Positions 29,698 to 40,368 of a DNA stretch of 64,000 nucleotides are shown here, piece after piece. The notes under the pieces are model-generated. The model worked only from the letters and a program-made list of their open reading frames with translations. It was not told where the DNA came from and searched no databases. Source of the stretch: Kosakonia oryzae (GTDB lineage Bacteria > Pseudomonadota > Gammaproteobacteria > Enterobacterales > Enterobacteriaceae); NCBI RefSeq assembly GCF_001658025.2, contig NZ_CP014007.2, forward strand, positions 1,240,001 through 1,304,000, written 5' to 3'. Position 1 is the stretch's first letter. Each line of letters starts with the position of its first letter. Both the position numbers and the translations under genes were made by a program.

Positions 29698-29886
29698 ATG
29701 AATATGGGAAATAGCTTCGATAATGGTAGGGTTATGAAGCTACTGGTAAGGAGACTGGCGATTTGGTTAAGCGGTTTTTATTTGTCTGTGAGAGTATTCT
29801 GTATTTTTGTTACGGCATGGAAAGAACTGTTTAATATTATTAAAGTTGATTTATTTTCTCCATATTATTTATTTGAATTATATTGA
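29698..29886 (+). CDS. Possible small membrane protein, 62 aa
   Basis: This short open frame begins seven bases after a strong ribosome-binding site (GAGGGGG, 29684-29690). Its product has a hydrophobic stretch (about residues 14-43) flanked by basic residues and an aromatic-rich tail. It fills the otherwise empty divergent gap between the protease gene and the efflux operon. I recognise no family and the AT-rich context could give such a frame by chance; translation is not proven. Confidence 0.3.
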   Translation: MNMGNSFDNGRVMKLLVRRLAIWLSGFYLSVRVFCIFVTAWKELFNIIKVDLFSPYYLFELY

Positions 29887-30013
29887 AATAAATTGAAATA
29901 TCGCCAAAGCAATTATCTTCATAATTTCATGTGAGTTTAACGGGATATAACCGGCGACAGGTTTTCCCTCGCCGGATAGTAGCGACTCTTTTCCCGTCCA
30001 CCAGAAGAATTCA

Positions 30014-31237
30014 ATGAAAACGAACGTATCCCCGAGCAATGGCTCCCGCTGGCTCAAATGGCTAATAGTGTTGATTTTGGTGTTGATTGCAGCCGGTGTG
30101 GCGTGGCGTCTGCTGCCTGTGGGGAAAGGGCCGGGCGGCGATTTCCCTCCGGGCGGCGGTCCCGGCGGGCCGATGGCGAAAAGGGGTGCCGGAACCACGC
30201 TGGTGCATAGCGGTACAGCAAGCGTGGCGGATGTGCCGGTTTATCTGAATGCGCTCGGCACCGTGATCCCCAACGCGTCGGTCACTGTCACCAGCCGGGT
30301 GGATGGGCAACTGGAAAAGGTGTTTTTCACCGAAGGGCAAAAAGTGTCAGCCGGGCAGTTGCTGGCGCAGATCGATCCGCGTACTTACCAGGCGACGCTG
30401 AAACAGTACCAGGGCGAATTAAGTGAAAACAAAGCGTTGCTGCAAAGCGCAGAACTGACGCTGGCGCGTTATCGCAAGCTGTATGCGCAGGACTCGCTGG
30501 CGCGCCAGGATCTGGATTCGCAAATCGCTACCGTTGGCCAGTATCGCGGCGCAGTGGCGTCCGACGAGGCGCAGATCGCCAGCGCGCAACTGAACATTGA
30601 GTACGCGCGGATTACCGCGCCGGTCAGCGGGCGCGTCGGCCTGCGGCTGGTCGATCCGGGCAATATGGTGCAAAGTTCCAGCACTACCGGGCTTGTGATC
30701 ATTACCCAGATGCAGCCCGCAGCGGTGACCTTTAGCGTGCCGCAAAGCGATATTCCTGAACTGACGAAAACGCTGCACAGCGGCCAGACGTTACCTGCGA
30801 CCGCTTTCGATGCCGACAGCAACAGCGTGCTGGACGAGGGCGCGGTGAAATTCATCAGCAACCAGATCGACACCAGCACCGGTACGGTGACCCTGAAAGC
30901 GCTGTTCCCCAATCAGAACGAAGCGCTGTATGCCAACCAGTTTGTCAATCTGCGCTTGCAGACCCGCGTGCTGAAACAGGCCACGGTGGTGCCGTCGCAG
31001 GCGCTGCAACTGAGCAGCGATGGCACTTTTGTCTGGCTGATCAACAAAGACAATACCGTTACCCGCAAAGTGGTAACGACCGGCCCGGCCTGGCAGGATA
31101 ACCTGCAAGTGGTGCTCACCGGCGTTACGCCGGGCGACAGGCTGGTAACCGAAGGGATCGATCGTCTCAGCGCGGGCAGCAAAGTGTCGGTTGTGGATGA
31201 ACGCCCGGCAACAACGGCGGCGGCCCGCGCGAAATGA
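30014..31237 (+). CDS. RND efflux periplasmic adaptor (MdtA/MuxA-like)
   Basis: This is the membrane-fusion protein linking an RND pump to an outer-membrane channel. The 407-residue protein has an N-terminal membrane anchor (about residues 15-35), a Gly/Pro-rich linker ([15 protein letters not shown]), a biotinyl-lipoyl-like half ([21 protein letters not shown]), a coiled-coil hairpin and the second lipoyl half ([18 protein letters not shown]). It resembles MdtA but is clearly divergent, so it may be a paralogue of the housekeeping mdtA. It overlaps the first pump gene by four bases and heads the four-gene operon. Confidence 0.9.
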   Translation: MKTNVSPSNGSRWLKWLIVLILVLIAAGVAWRLLPVGKGPGGDFPPGGGPGGPMAKRGAGTTLVHSGTASVADVPVYLNALGTVIPNASVTVTSRVDGQLEKVFFTEGQKVSAGQLLAQIDPRTYQATLKQYQGELSENKALLQSAELTLARYRKLYAQDSLARQDLDSQIATVGQYRGAVASDEAQIASAQLNIEYARITAPVSGRVGLRLVDPGNMVQSSSTTGLVIITQMQPAAVTFSVPQSDIPELTKTLHSGQTLPATAFDADSNSVLDEGAVKFISNQIDTSTGTVTLKALFPNQNEALYANQFVNLRLQTRVLKQATVVPSQALQLSSDGTFVWLINKDNTVTRKVVTTGPAWQDNLQVVLTGVTPGDRLVTEGIDRLSAGSKVSVVDERPATTAAARAK

Positions 31238-34200
31238 ACCCGTCCCGTCTGTTTATTCAACGTCCGGTCGCCACCATTTTGCTGATGGTCGGCGTGCTGA
31301 TCAGCGGCATTTTTGCTTACCGTTTTCTCTCCACCTCAGCGTTGCCGCAGGTTGATTACCCGACGATTCAGGTGACCACGCTTTACCCTGGCGCCAGCCC
31401 GGATGTGATGGCCTCGTCTGTTACGTCGCCGCTGGAGCGCCAGCTTGGGCAGATGGCGGGGCTCAGCCAGATGACCTCCTCCAGTTCCGGCGGTTCGTCG
31501 ATCATCACCCTGAAATTCTCGCTCGATCTGTCGCTGGACGTTGCCGAGCAGGAAGTGCAGGCGGCCATCAATGCCGCCAACAATTTGCTGCCGAGCGACC
31601 TGCCGAACCCGCCGACCTACAAAAAGGTGAACCCGGCGGATAACGCCGTCATCACGCTGGCTGCCAGCTCGGATTCCTTACCGCTGACCAGCGTGCAGGA
31701 TCTGGTCAACACCCGCGTGGCGCTGAAACTGTCGCAGATTTCCGGCGTCGGTATGGTGACGCTGGCAGGCGGCCATCAACCGGCGATTCGCGTGCAGATG
31801 GACCCAAAAGCGCTGGCGGCGCACGGCCTGACGCTGGAAGACGTCAATACGCTGATCGGTGATAGCAACGTTAACGGCTCGAAAGGCGGCTTTGACGGCC
31901 AGTACCATTCGGTCACCATCGATGCCAACGACCAACTGCGCACGGCGCAGGAGTACGGCAATCTGATTCTGACCTATCAGAACGGTGCCGCGCTGCGTCT
32001 GAAAGACATTGCCCATATTGAGCAGGGGCCGGAAAACAGCTTCCAGTCGGCGTGGGCCAATAACAGCCCGGCGATTGTCATCAGCGTGCAGCGCCAGCCC
32101 GGCGCGAATGTGATTCAGGTGGTGGACAACATCAAAGCGCGGCTGCCGCAGCTTCAGGCGGCGCTGCCGGACGGCGTGAAGATGAGCATTCTTTCGGATC
32201 GCACGCAGACCATTCGCGACTCCATCAGCGATGTGCAGTTTGAGTTGATGCTGTCGATCGCGCTGGTGGTGATGGTGACCTTCCTGTTTCTGCGCAGTGT
32301 GGCGGCAACGCTCATTCCGAGCATCGCGGTGCCGCTGTCGCTGGTGGGTACGTTTGGCGTGATGTACCTCGCCGGTTTCAGCCTCAATAATCTGTCGTTG
32401 ATGGCGCTGACCATCGCCACCGGGTTCGTCATTGACGATGCGATTGTGGTGGTGGAGAACATTTCCCGTCGGCTGGAGGAGGGCGAAACGCCGATGCAGG
32501 CGGCACTGAAAGGCTCGCAGCAGATTGGCTTTACCATCATCTCGCTGACGTTTTCGCTGATTGCAGTGCTGATCCCGCTGCTGTTTATGGGCGATGTGGT
32601 CGGGCGGCTGTTCCGCGAATTCGCCATTACGCTGGCGGTCTCGATCCTCGTTTCGATGCTGGTGTCGCTAACCCTGACGCCGATGCTCTGCGCTTACCTG
32701 CTGCGGCATATTCCGCCGGAACAGCAGTCGCGTTTTTCCCGCAAGGGCGAGGAACTGTTTGACCGCTTAATTCATCACTACGACCGTCTGCTGACCGTGG
32801 TGCTTAACCACCGCAAGTTAACGTTGCTGGTGGCGCTGGCGACCTTTGCGCTGACCGCCGTGCTCTATATCGCCATTCCGAAAAGCTTCTTCCCGGTGCA
32901 GGATACCGGGCTGATTCAGGGGGTGACCATTGCCTCGCAGGACGTGTCGTTCAATGAAATGGCGAAGCGTCAGCAGGCGCTGGCGAAAGTGATATTGCAG
33001 AATCCGTCGGTGGAGAGCCTCTCGTCAACCATCGGCATTGATGGCAACAACACCAGCCTCAACAGCGGACGGTTGCAGATCAACCTGAAACCGTTCGCTG
33101 AGCGCAGCGATAAAGCGCCAGTGGTGATCAAACAGTTGCAGCAGGCGGCGCAGCAGGTGGTGGGCATTCAGCTCTATCTGCAACAGGCGCAGGATCTGAC
33201 GGTCAACGACCAGGTGACGCCCAGCCAGTATCAGTTCACCCTTGACGATGCCGACAGCGAAAATCTGCTTACCTGGGTACCGAAAATGGTGGCGGCGTTG
33301 CAAAAACGCCCGGAATTTAACGGCGTGGTCAGCAATCTGCAATCGCAGGGGCGGGTGGCGTATGTATCGCTGGATCGCGATAAAGCCGCCCGCTTTGGCA
33401 TTACCGCTTCCGATGTGGATACGGCGCTGTATAACGCGTTTGGTCAGCGGCTGGTTTCGACCATTTTCACCCAGTCGAACCAGTATCGCGTGGTGCTGGA
33501 AGTCGCGCCGCAGTATCAGCAATCACCGGCCTCTTTTGATGATGTCTGGCTGCAACCGTCAACCAGCAGTGCCTCTTCGTCATCAGACAGCAGTTCGACC
33601 AGCACTTCGTCGTCCACCAGCAGCAGTTCGACCCGCTCAACCTCAAGCAGCACCAGCGGCATGGTACGGCTGACTTCGATTGCCACCATTCACCAGCGTA
33701 CCGGTTCGCTGATGCATATGCGCCTGAACCAGTTCCCGGCGGCGATGATTTCGTTCAATCTGAATGACGGTTATTCGCTGGGGGATGGGCAAAAAGCCAT
33801 TGCTGCGGTGAGCGAGCAGTTGCAGTTGCCTTCCAGCATGACCCTGCGCTACCAGGGGGAAACCGACGCCTTCCAGAGCGCCACCAGCAATACGCTGTGG
33901 CTGATCCTCGCGGCGCTACTCACCATGTATGTGGTGCTCGGCATCCTGTATGAAAGTTTTATCCATCCGGTGACCATCCTCTCCACGCTGCCATCGGCGG
34001 CGGTGGGCGGTTTGCTGTCGCTGATGCTGGCCGGATCCGATTTCAGCCTGATTGCGCTGATCGGCGTGATCCTGCTGATCGGCATCGTGAAAAAGAACGC
34101 CATTATGATGATCGACTTTGCGCTGGAAGCCGAATACAAGCAGCGGCTCAGCCCGCGCGAGGCGATTCATCAGGCGTGTTTATTGCGCTTTCGACCGATC

Positions 34201-34422
34201 ATGATGACCACCATGGCGGCGCTGCTTGGCGCGCTGCCGCTGATGCTGGCTTCCGGTTCGGGCGCGGAACTGCGCCAGCCGCTGGGGCTGGTGATTGTTG
34301 GCGGGCTGGTGGTCAGCCAGATGCTGACGCTGTTTACCACGCCGGTGATCTATTTGTGGTTTGACGGCCTCGCCACGCGCGGTAGCCGCTGGATAAAACG
34401 TCGGCAGCAGGCGAAATCATGA
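31234..34422 (+). CDS. RND multidrug efflux pump subunit (MdtB/MuxB-like) with Ser-rich insert
   Basis: This inner-membrane proton-drug antiporter has 1062 residues, twelve membrane segments and the proton-relay DD pair in TM4 ([13 protein letters not shown]) and Lys in TM10 ([15 protein letters not shown]). Two pump genes in tandem and the order adaptor-pump-pump-channel match MdtABC and MuxABC-OpmB, where the two pumps work as a heterotrimer. A low-complexity Ser/Thr tract of about 35 residues (around 776-810) is inserted in the second periplasmic loop just before [11 protein letters not shown]. Substrates cannot be told from sequence. Confidence 0.9.
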   Translation: MNPSRLFIQRPVATILLMVGVLISGIFAYRFLSTSALPQVDYPTIQVTTLYPGASPDVMASSVTSPLERQLGQMAGLSQMTSSSSGGSSIITLKFSLDLSLDVAEQEVQAAINAANNLLPSDLPNPPTYKKVNPADNAVITLAASSDSLPLTSVQDLVNTRVALKLSQISGVGMVTLAGGHQPAIRVQMDPKALAAHGLTLEDVNTLIGDSNVNGSKGGFDGQYHSVTIDANDQLRTAQEYGNLILTYQNGAALRLKDIAHIEQGPENSFQSAWANNSPAIVISVQRQPGANVIQVVDNIKARLPQLQAALPDGVKMSILSDRTQTIRDSISDVQFELMLSIALVVMVTFLFLRSVAATLIPSIAVPLSLVGTFGVMYLAGFSLNNLSLMALTIATGFVIDDAIVVVENISRRLEEGETPMQAALKGSQQIGFTIISLTFSLIAVLIPLLFMGDVVGRLFREFAITLAVSILVSMLVSLTLTPMLCAYLLRHIPPEQQSRFSRKGEELFDRLIHHYDRLLTVVLNHRKLTLLVALATFALTAVLYIAIPKSFFPVQDTGLIQGVTIASQDVSFNEMAKRQQALAKVILQNPSVESLSSTIGIDGNNTSLNSGRLQINLKPFAERSDKAPVVIKQLQQAAQQVVGIQLYLQQAQDLTVNDQVTPSQYQFTLDDADSENLLTWVPKMVAALQKRPEFNGVVSNLQSQGRVAYVSLDRDKAARFGITASDVDTALYNAFGQRLVSTIFTQSNQYRVVLEVAPQYQQSPASFDDVWLQPSTSSASSSSDSSSTSTSSSTSSSSTRSTSSSTSGMVRLTSIATIHQRTGSLMHMRLNQFPAAMISFNLNDGYSLGDGQKAIAAVSEQLQLPSSMTLRYQGETDAFQSATSNTLWLILAALLTMYVVLGILYESFIHPVTILSTLPSAAVGGLLSLMLAGSDFSLIALIGVILLIGIVKKNAIMMIDFALEAEYKQRLSPREAIHQACLLRFRPIMMTTMAALLGALPLMLASGSGAELRQPLGLVIVGGLVVSQMLTLFTTPVIYLWFDGLATRGSRWIKRRQQAKS

Positions 34423-37400
34423 ACCTGACGCGTCTGTTTATCTTCCGCCCGGTCGCCACGCTGCTGATCACGTTGGCTATCCTGCTGCTGGGGAGCCTCG
34501 GATACCGGCTGTTACCGGTCGCGCCGCTGCCGCAGGTCGATTTCCCGACCATTATGGTCAGCGCCAGCCTCGCCGGTGCCAGCCCGGAAACCATGGCGGC
34601 CACCGTTGCCACGCCGCTGGAGCGATCGCTTGGGCAGATCGCCGGTATTACTGAGATGACCTCCAGTAGCTCGCAGGGATCGGCGAGCATTGTTTTGCAG
34701 TTCGATCTCGACCGCGACATCAACGGTGCCGCCCGTGACGTGCAGGCGGCAATTAATGCCGCGCGTAGCCTGCTGCCGAGCAGCATGGAATCCTTACCAA
34801 CGTACCGCAAAGCCAACCCGTCTGATGCGCCGATCGTGATGCTGGCGCTCACCTCCGCGACGCGCTCGCCGGGCGAACTCTACGATCTGGCGGAAAGCAA
34901 AATTGAGCAGGCTATCGGGCAGGTGAAAGGCGTTGGGGAAGTGTCTTTGATGGGCAGCGCCTTGCCCGCGGTGCGCATCGATCTGCAACCGCAGCGTCTG
35001 ACGCAGTACGGTATTTCGCTCGACACCGTGCGCAAGGCTGTCGCCAACAGTACCACCAATCTGCCGAAAGGCATGTTGCAGGGCGATACGCAATCCTGGG
35101 TGGTAGATGGCAACGGCCAGCTCGACAAAGCCGCGCAGTACCGCTCGCTGATCATTACCTATCAGAATGGCAAAGCGCTGCGCCTGAGCGATGTCGCCAA
35201 CGTCTATGACTCGATCGAAGATAAATACCAGGCCGGTTTCCTCAACGGCAGCCCGTCGGTGATGCTGGGCATCAAGCGCCAGGCGGGCGCGAATATGCTG
35301 GAGACCATCGATGCGGTGAAAGCGCAGCTCCCGCAGCTTGAGAAAGATCTGCCCGCAGATACGCAGCTCAAAGTGGTGGTCGACCGTTCAGGTACGGTGC
35401 GCGAATCGCTGTATGACACCGAAGAGACATTGCTGATCGCCGTGCTGCTGGTGATCGCGGTGGTGTTTGTGTTCCTGCGCAATGCGCAGGCGGTGCTGAT
35501 CCCGGCGTTGGCGCTGCCGGTATCGCTGATTGGCACCTGCGCGGTGATGTATCTGCTCGGTTACAGCCTCGATAATCTTTCATTGATGGCGCTGATTATC
35601 TCCACCGGCTTTGTGGTTGATGACGCGATCGTGGTGCTGGAGAACATTGCCCGCCATATCGAAGAGGGGCTTAGCCCGTTACGTGCGGCCCTGCGCGGCG
35701 CGCGTGAGGTCAGTTTCACTGTATTGTCGATGACCGTTTCGCTGGTGGCGGTGTTTATCCCTATCCTGCTGATGGGCGGCATTATCGGCAGGCTGTTCCG
35801 CGAATTCGCCGTAACGCTCAGCGTGGCGCTGCTGATTTCGATGTTCGTCTCCCTGAGCCTGACGCCGATGTTGTGCTCGCGGCTGCTGAAAGCCAAACCC
35901 GCCGTTGGTGAACGCCGTCATCCGCTGTACCGCTGGATTGAAAATCAGCTTAACCGCCTGCTGACGGCCTACTCGCGGCGGCTGACGTGGGTGATGGCGC
36001 ATCAGAAAGTGGTGATGTTAAGCCTGCTGCTCACCGTCATACTCAACGTCTTTCTCTACAGCGTGGTGCAGAAAGGTTTCTTCCCCGATCAGGACACCGG
36101 GCTGCTGATGGGCGCGGTGCGTGCCGATCAGAATATCTCCTTCCAGGCGATGGAGCCGAAAGTGCAGATGTTCACCAAACAGATCGAGGCCGATCCGGCG
36201 GTGGACAGCGTGATGTCATCGATGGGCAGCGGCATGTTCGGCTCACGCAACAGCGCCAACTTCTTTGTCCGGCTGAAGGATTTTAGCCAGCGCGACGCCA
36301 CCGCGACTGAAATCGCCAACCGGCTGAGCCGGCAAACCAGCCACGTGCCCGGTGCGCAAATGTTTCTGATGGCGGCGCAGGATCTGCACATTGGCGGGCG
36401 CAGCGCCAACGCCAGTTATCAATACAGCCTGCAAGCTGACGATCTTGATTTGCTGCGCGAGTGGACGCCAAAAGTGCAGGCGGCACTGGCGGCGATCCCG
36501 CAACTGAACAGCGTGGATTCCGACTCGCAAACCGGCGGCCAGGAAGTGGTGTTGCAGATCGACCGCGATCGCGCCAGCCGCCTCGGGGTTAACGTCAGCA
36601 TGCTCGATACCCTGCTGAATAACGCGTTCAGCCAGCGGCAGATCGCCACCCTCTATCACACGCTGAACCAGTACCACGTGGTGATGACGCTCGCCGATAA
36701 CTACACCCGCGATCCGGCGATATTGCAGGAACTGTTCGTGATTAATGACGATGGCGACCGCGTGCCGCTGGCGGCGTTTGTCTCGATTGTCAGCGGGAAT
36801 GCGCCGCTGTCGGTGGCGCACCAGGGGCAGTCGGCGACCAGCACAGTGGCCTTTAACCTCAATGATGGCGTCTCACTGGAGCAGGCGCAGAGCCTGATTA
36901 AAACCGCGATGGCGAAAATCGGTCTGCCCGCGTCGATTCAGGCCGGGTTCCAGGGCACGGCGAAAGCTTATGAGGAACTGGCGGCCACGATGCCGTGGCT
37001 GATCGTCGCCGCGCTGGCGGCGATCTATATCGTGCTGGGCATGCTGTACGAGAGCTACATCCATCCGCTGACGATCCTCTCCACGCTGCCGTCGGCAGGC
37101 GTTGGCGCGCTGCTGCTGTTACTGCTCAGCAATACCCAACTGACGGTGATCGCCCTGATCGGCATCATCCTGCTGATTGGCATCGTCAAGAAGAACGCCA
37201 TCATGATGATCGACTTCGCGCTGGACGCCGAAAGGCGGCTGGGGATGACACCGCAGCAGGCGATCGTACAGGCCTGCCTGATGCGCTTTCGCCCGATCAT
37301 GATGACCACCCTTGCCGCCTTTTTTGGTGCCTTGCCGCTGGCGCTGGGCAGCGGCGGCGATGCCGATTTACGCAGCCCGCTGGGGCTGGCGATTGCCGGT

Positions 37401-37520
37401 GGTCTGGCGCTCAGCCAGCTACTGACGCTGTTTACGACGCCGGTGGTTTACCTCTGGCTCGATACGCTTAGCCGCGCGACCCGCCGTCAGTGGCGTCGTC
37501 TGCGCCATGCAGGATCCTGA
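34419..37520 (+). CDS. RND multidrug efflux pump subunit (MdtC/MuxC-like)
   Basis: This second RND pump has 1033 residues and intact proton-relay residues ([13 protein letters not shown] in TM4 and [15 protein letters not shown] in TM10). It is translationally coupled to the preceding pump (ATGA) and should form a mixed trimer with it. It lacks the Ser-rich insert of its partner; its corresponding loop reads [15 protein letters not shown], the normal form. The outer-membrane factor follows three bases after its stop. Confidence 0.9.
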   Translation: MNLTRLFIFRPVATLLITLAILLLGSLGYRLLPVAPLPQVDFPTIMVSASLAGASPETMAATVATPLERSLGQIAGITEMTSSSSQGSASIVLQFDLDRDINGAARDVQAAINAARSLLPSSMESLPTYRKANPSDAPIVMLALTSATRSPGELYDLAESKIEQAIGQVKGVGEVSLMGSALPAVRIDLQPQRLTQYGISLDTVRKAVANSTTNLPKGMLQGDTQSWVVDGNGQLDKAAQYRSLIITYQNGKALRLSDVANVYDSIEDKYQAGFLNGSPSVMLGIKRQAGANMLETIDAVKAQLPQLEKDLPADTQLKVVVDRSGTVRESLYDTEETLLIAVLLVIAVVFVFLRNAQAVLIPALALPVSLIGTCAVMYLLGYSLDNLSLMALIISTGFVVDDAIVVLENIARHIEEGLSPLRAALRGAREVSFTVLSMTVSLVAVFIPILLMGGIIGRLFREFAVTLSVALLISMFVSLSLTPMLCSRLLKAKPAVGERRHPLYRWIENQLNRLLTAYSRRLTWVMAHQKVVMLSLLLTVILNVFLYSVVQKGFFPDQDTGLLMGAVRADQNISFQAMEPKVQMFTKQIEADPAVDSVMSSMGSGMFGSRNSANFFVRLKDFSQRDATATEIANRLSRQTSHVPGAQMFLMAAQDLHIGGRSANASYQYSLQADDLDLLREWTPKVQAALAAIPQLNSVDSDSQTGGQEVVLQIDRDRASRLGVNVSMLDTLLNNAFSQRQIATLYHTLNQYHVVMTLADNYTRDPAILQELFVINDDGDRVPLAAFVSIVSGNAPLSVAHQGQSATSTVAFNLNDGVSLEQAQSLIKTAMAKIGLPASIQAGFQGTAKAYEELAATMPWLIVAALAAIYIVLGMLYESYIHPLTILSTLPSAGVGALLLLLLSNTQLTVIALIGIILLIGIVKKNAIMMIDFALDAERRLGMTPQQAIVQACLMRFRPIMMTTLAAFFGALPLALGSGGDADLRSPLGLAIAGGLALSQLLTLFTTPVVYLWLDTLSRATRRQWRRLRHAGS

Positions 37521-37523
37521 TTG

Positions 37524-38921
37524 ATGAAAATGTCGTTACGTCTGACTCCGGTCATCTTATTGCTGCTTGGCGGCTGTACCGTCGGCCCGGACTATCAGCG
37601 CCCGTCGATGGCGCTGCCGGTTCATTACAAAGAGGCGCGCGGCTGGCAGCAGGCGACGCCGCAGGATAGCGCAAGCAAAGGCGAGTGGTGGGCGGTGTAC
37701 CGCGATCCGCAACTCGATGCGCTACTGCGCCAGGTGAGCCTCTCCAACCAGAACGTCGCCAGTTACGCCGCGCTGTACCGCCAGGCGTTAGCGCTGGCGG
37801 CGCAGTCGCGCGCCGGGCTATTTCCCTCCGTCAGTTATGACGCCAGTACCACCCGCAGCAGCAGCCATAGCAACGGGCAGCGCAGCACCGGCAATGCGCA
37901 CCAGGCGGAACTCAGCGCCAGTTGGGAACTGGATCTATGGGGGAAACAGCGACGCACGCTGGAAGAGAACCGCGCCAGCGCCGAAGCCAGCGCGGCTGAG
38001 CTGGCAAACATGACGCTGAGCGCACAATCCGAACTGGCGCAGGACTATTTCGAACTGCGGGTGATGGACGAAAAAATCGCCCTCTACCAGCGCAGCGTTG
38101 CCGCTTATGAGCGCTATCTGACGGTTATCAACAATAAATATCAGGCTGGAAGCGAATCGCGCGGTACGCTGGCGCAGGCGCAAATGCAGCTCGAAAGCGC
38201 CCGCTCGACCGCGCAGGACTACCAGTGGCAACGCGCGCAACTGGAGCACGCCATCGCCATTCTGCTGGGCAAAGCGCCTGCCGATTTCAGCCTGCCGGTG
38301 GCAAAACTCAACGCCACCATGCCCGCTATTCCGCAAACCTTGCCCGCCGGGTTGCTACAGCGCCGACCGGACATTGCCGAGGCCGAGCGTAACGTCGCCG
38401 CGGCCAATGCGGCGATTGGCGTGGCGGTGGCCGGTTATTACCCGGATCTGAGCCTAAGCGCTAGCGGCGGCGTCAGCGCCTCCGCTATTCAGAACCTGTT
38501 CTCACTGCCGAACCGCGTCTGGTCGTTGGGGCCATCGCTGAGCGGGACGCTACTCGATTTCGGCGCGACGTCTGCACAAGTCGATCAGGCGCGCGCGACG
38601 TATGACAGCAAAGTCGCGACCTACCGGCAAACGGTGCTGGAGGCGTTGCAGGAAGTGGAAGACGAGCTGGTGGAACTCAATACCTTACAAGGAGAAATCG
38701 CCGCGCAGCAGCGCGCTTCCGATGCGGCGCAGGAATCCGCACGCGTGACCCGCAACCAGTATGAAGCCGGGATGATTGATTACCTCGACGTGGCCACTAC
38801 CGAAAACAGCAGCCTGAGCGAGCAGCAGAGCCTGTTGGCGCTACAGAGCACGCAGTGGGTGGCGAGCGTCGAACTGATTGCCGCGCTCGGCGGCGGCTGG
38901 CATGCCAGCCCGTCCGAATAA
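37524..38921 (+). CDS. Outer-membrane efflux lipoprotein (NodT/OprM family)
   Basis: This is the TolC-like channel of the tripartite pump. The 465-residue protein has a signal peptide with lipobox LLGGC (Cys18), the N-terminal VGPDYQRP motif typical of the NodT/OprM family and two outer-membrane efflux repeats with long helices (ELSASWELDLWGK; RRPDIAEAERNVAAANAAIGVA). I chose the ATG at 37524 over a TTG one codon earlier. E. coli mdtABC lacks such a gene, whereas muxABC-opmB has one in this place, so the operon is self-contained. Confidence 0.9.
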   Translation: MKMSLRLTPVILLLLGGCTVGPDYQRPSMALPVHYKEARGWQQATPQDSASKGEWWAVYRDPQLDALLRQVSLSNQNVASYAALYRQALALAAQSRAGLFPSVSYDASTTRSSSHSNGQRSTGNAHQAELSASWELDLWGKQRRTLEENRASAEASAAELANMTLSAQSELAQDYFELRVMDEKIALYQRSVAAYERYLTVINNKYQAGSESRGTLAQAQMQLESARSTAQDYQWQRAQLEHAIAILLGKAPADFSLPVAKLNATMPAIPQTLPAGLLQRRPDIAEAERNVAAANAAIGVAVAGYYPDLSLSASGGVSASAIQNLFSLPNRVWSLGPSLSGTLLDFGATSAQVDQARATYDSKVATYRQTVLEALQEVEDELVELNTLQGEIAAQQRASDAAQESARVTRNQYEAGMIDYLDVATTENSSLSEQQSLLALQSTQWVASVELIAALGGGWHASPSE

Positions 38922-38958
38922 TGTTTTGTTTTACCTGTGATGTCCCTGAGGAGTGGAT

Positions 38959-39114
38959 ATGAAAAAAGTGGTGTTTGCCGTGCTGATGTTAACCAGCGCT
39001 TGTGCGCTGACCGGTTGTATTGGTCCCTGGGGACCGTGGGGACCCGGCGGCGGTGGCCCTGGCGGTGGCGGTCACGGCGGTGGTGGTATGTATCAGGGGC
39101 CGGGAATGCGCTAA
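38959..39114 (+). CDS. Small Gly-rich lipoprotein, 51 aa
   Basis: The product has a 19-residue signal peptide with lipobox LTGC (Cys20), then a Trp/Pro/Gly stretch (GPWGPWGPGGGGPGG), a His and the ending YQGPGMR. GAGGAG lies six bases before the start. It is 37 bases after the channel gene and before a terminator, so it is probably the last gene of the efflux operon. I recognise no function; the mature 32 residues are too simple for homology calls. Confidence 0.75.
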   Translation: MKKVVFAVLMLTSACALTGCIGPWGPWGPGGGGPGGGGHGGGGMYQGPGMR

Positions 39115-39124
39115 TCAACGAACA

Positions 39125-39148
39125 AAAGGCGCAGGATGCGCCTTTTTT
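39125..39148 (+). terminator. Terminator of the efflux operon
   Basis: A 9-bp stem (39125-39133 with 39137-39145) with a three-base loop ends in a six-T run, ten bases after the lipoprotein stop. Confidence 0.9.
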
Positions 39149-39178
39149 CGATGAGTTACGTAGGGTAAAGCAAAAAGA

Positions 39179-40243
39179 TCACTCTTTTTGTTTTTTTGCC
39201 ACGTTATCAATTAAGTCCGGCACAAAACGTTCAGAAAAACCAGCGATAAAAGACATGCAGATAATGGCCTGCATATTTCCTTTAATTAAGGGAAGAAAGA
39301 GATCGGACATTACGCCAAGTAAAACCAGCACGCCGAAAGAGGCACCAATAATTAAACGAGAAATACTTTCGCAATATAAGCCGTAGTTGCTGACATAGCC
39401 GTCGGATTCTACTGTTTTATTTCGTTGTAAGCTCGACACCATTGAGCCAACGACGCCTGCGCCGGCACACAAAAAATAGGTTGTCAGATCCGGAAGCCAC
39501 CAGGAGAGGAAAAAAGCAATAGCGATAAACATCGCGCTTACGCTGGCATTGGTGATAAACAGCCATAGTTTAAGGTGTGATTGCACCTTCGCAGCGACAA
39601 AGGTTCTCACCTCATCAAAACAGGCTTTGATTTCCTGTGGATTCTCTTTTGAGAAGGCCATAGACAATGCTGCTCCGAGCTTACTGGCAATAGCTTCGCT
39701 ATAGCTTTCATTAAGGCATTGTTCCGCCATTGAATTTGTATTCTCAAATTCAGCCTGCGCAAGTTTGACATGTTCTGAGGGGGTACGACCATGCCACCAG
39801 GTAACGGTGTTTTTTCGTGTGATGTAGATACAATATTGTGCACTTCTTATAACTATTTTTTTTATCTCGCCTTTGTTTTTTTCGTAATACTCATATGCAT
39901 CTTTGTAGAGTTGGGCAATAGTTTGTTCTTCCTGCGCTCTTAGGCTACTGTTCAATGCACTGGCGATAAGTCTGTAAGCATTTATAGCATTGTGTTTAGT
40001 CAGGTTAATCGATATCAGACTGTTTAATCGACAAAACTCTGCATATGATTTTTTTGCATGATCCGGTATATGATTTATAAACCATGATAGTTCATCCCTG
40101 GGGTTTAAATAGATAATGAATTTATCCGTCCGATGCAATTCGGTGGCAACTTTACTGATATCCACATGGTAATTTCGCCTGTAGTAGGCGGCATCATCTT
40201 CAATAGTGTTGTTTTGCGGTGGGTTAGTCTCTTCATTCATCAT
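39179..40243 (-). CDS. Membrane protein of unknown function, 354 aa
   Basis: I do not recognise the family. The N-terminal 225 residues are soluble, mostly helical and charged; the C-terminal 120 residues contain four hydrophobic segments (about residues 227-251, 257-275, 295-315, 323-340) with conserved-looking motifs GSMVSSLQRNKTVESDG and AGFSERFVPDLI. A soluble sensor-like part joined to a small multi-helix membrane domain recalls membrane effectors in defence systems, but that is only an architectural resemblance. The gene is clearly more AT-rich than the efflux and ureohydrolase genes on either side, which suggests separate acquisition. It is monocistronic and convergent with the efflux operon. 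Confidence 0.75.
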   Translation of the reverse strand: MMNEETNPPQNNTIEDDAAYYRRNYHVDISKVATELHRTDKFIIYLNPRDELSWFINHIPDHAKKSYAEFCRLNSLISINLTKHNAINAYRLIASALNSSLRAQEEQTIAQLYKDAYEYYEKNKGEIKKIVIRSAQYCIYITRKNTVTWWHGRTPSEHVKLAQAEFENTNSMAEQCLNESYSEAIASKLGAALSMAFSKENPQEIKACFDEVRTFVAAKVQSHLKLWLFITNASVSAMFIAIAFFLSWWLPDLTTYFLCAGAGVVGSMVSSLQRNKTVESDGYVSNYGLYCESISRLIIGASFGVLVLLGVMSDLFLPLIKGNMQAIICMSFIAGFSERFVPDLIDNVAKKQKE

Positions 40244-40368
40244 TGCTGGTCCTTTATTTCAATAACCCATTGAACTCTGAATTCATGGTTTACGGCTGGC
40301 TCTTTCGCCAGCACAGAAATTCACTGCTGGTGACCCGTTATCGGCAGCTTGCGGTAAAACTGCGATTG

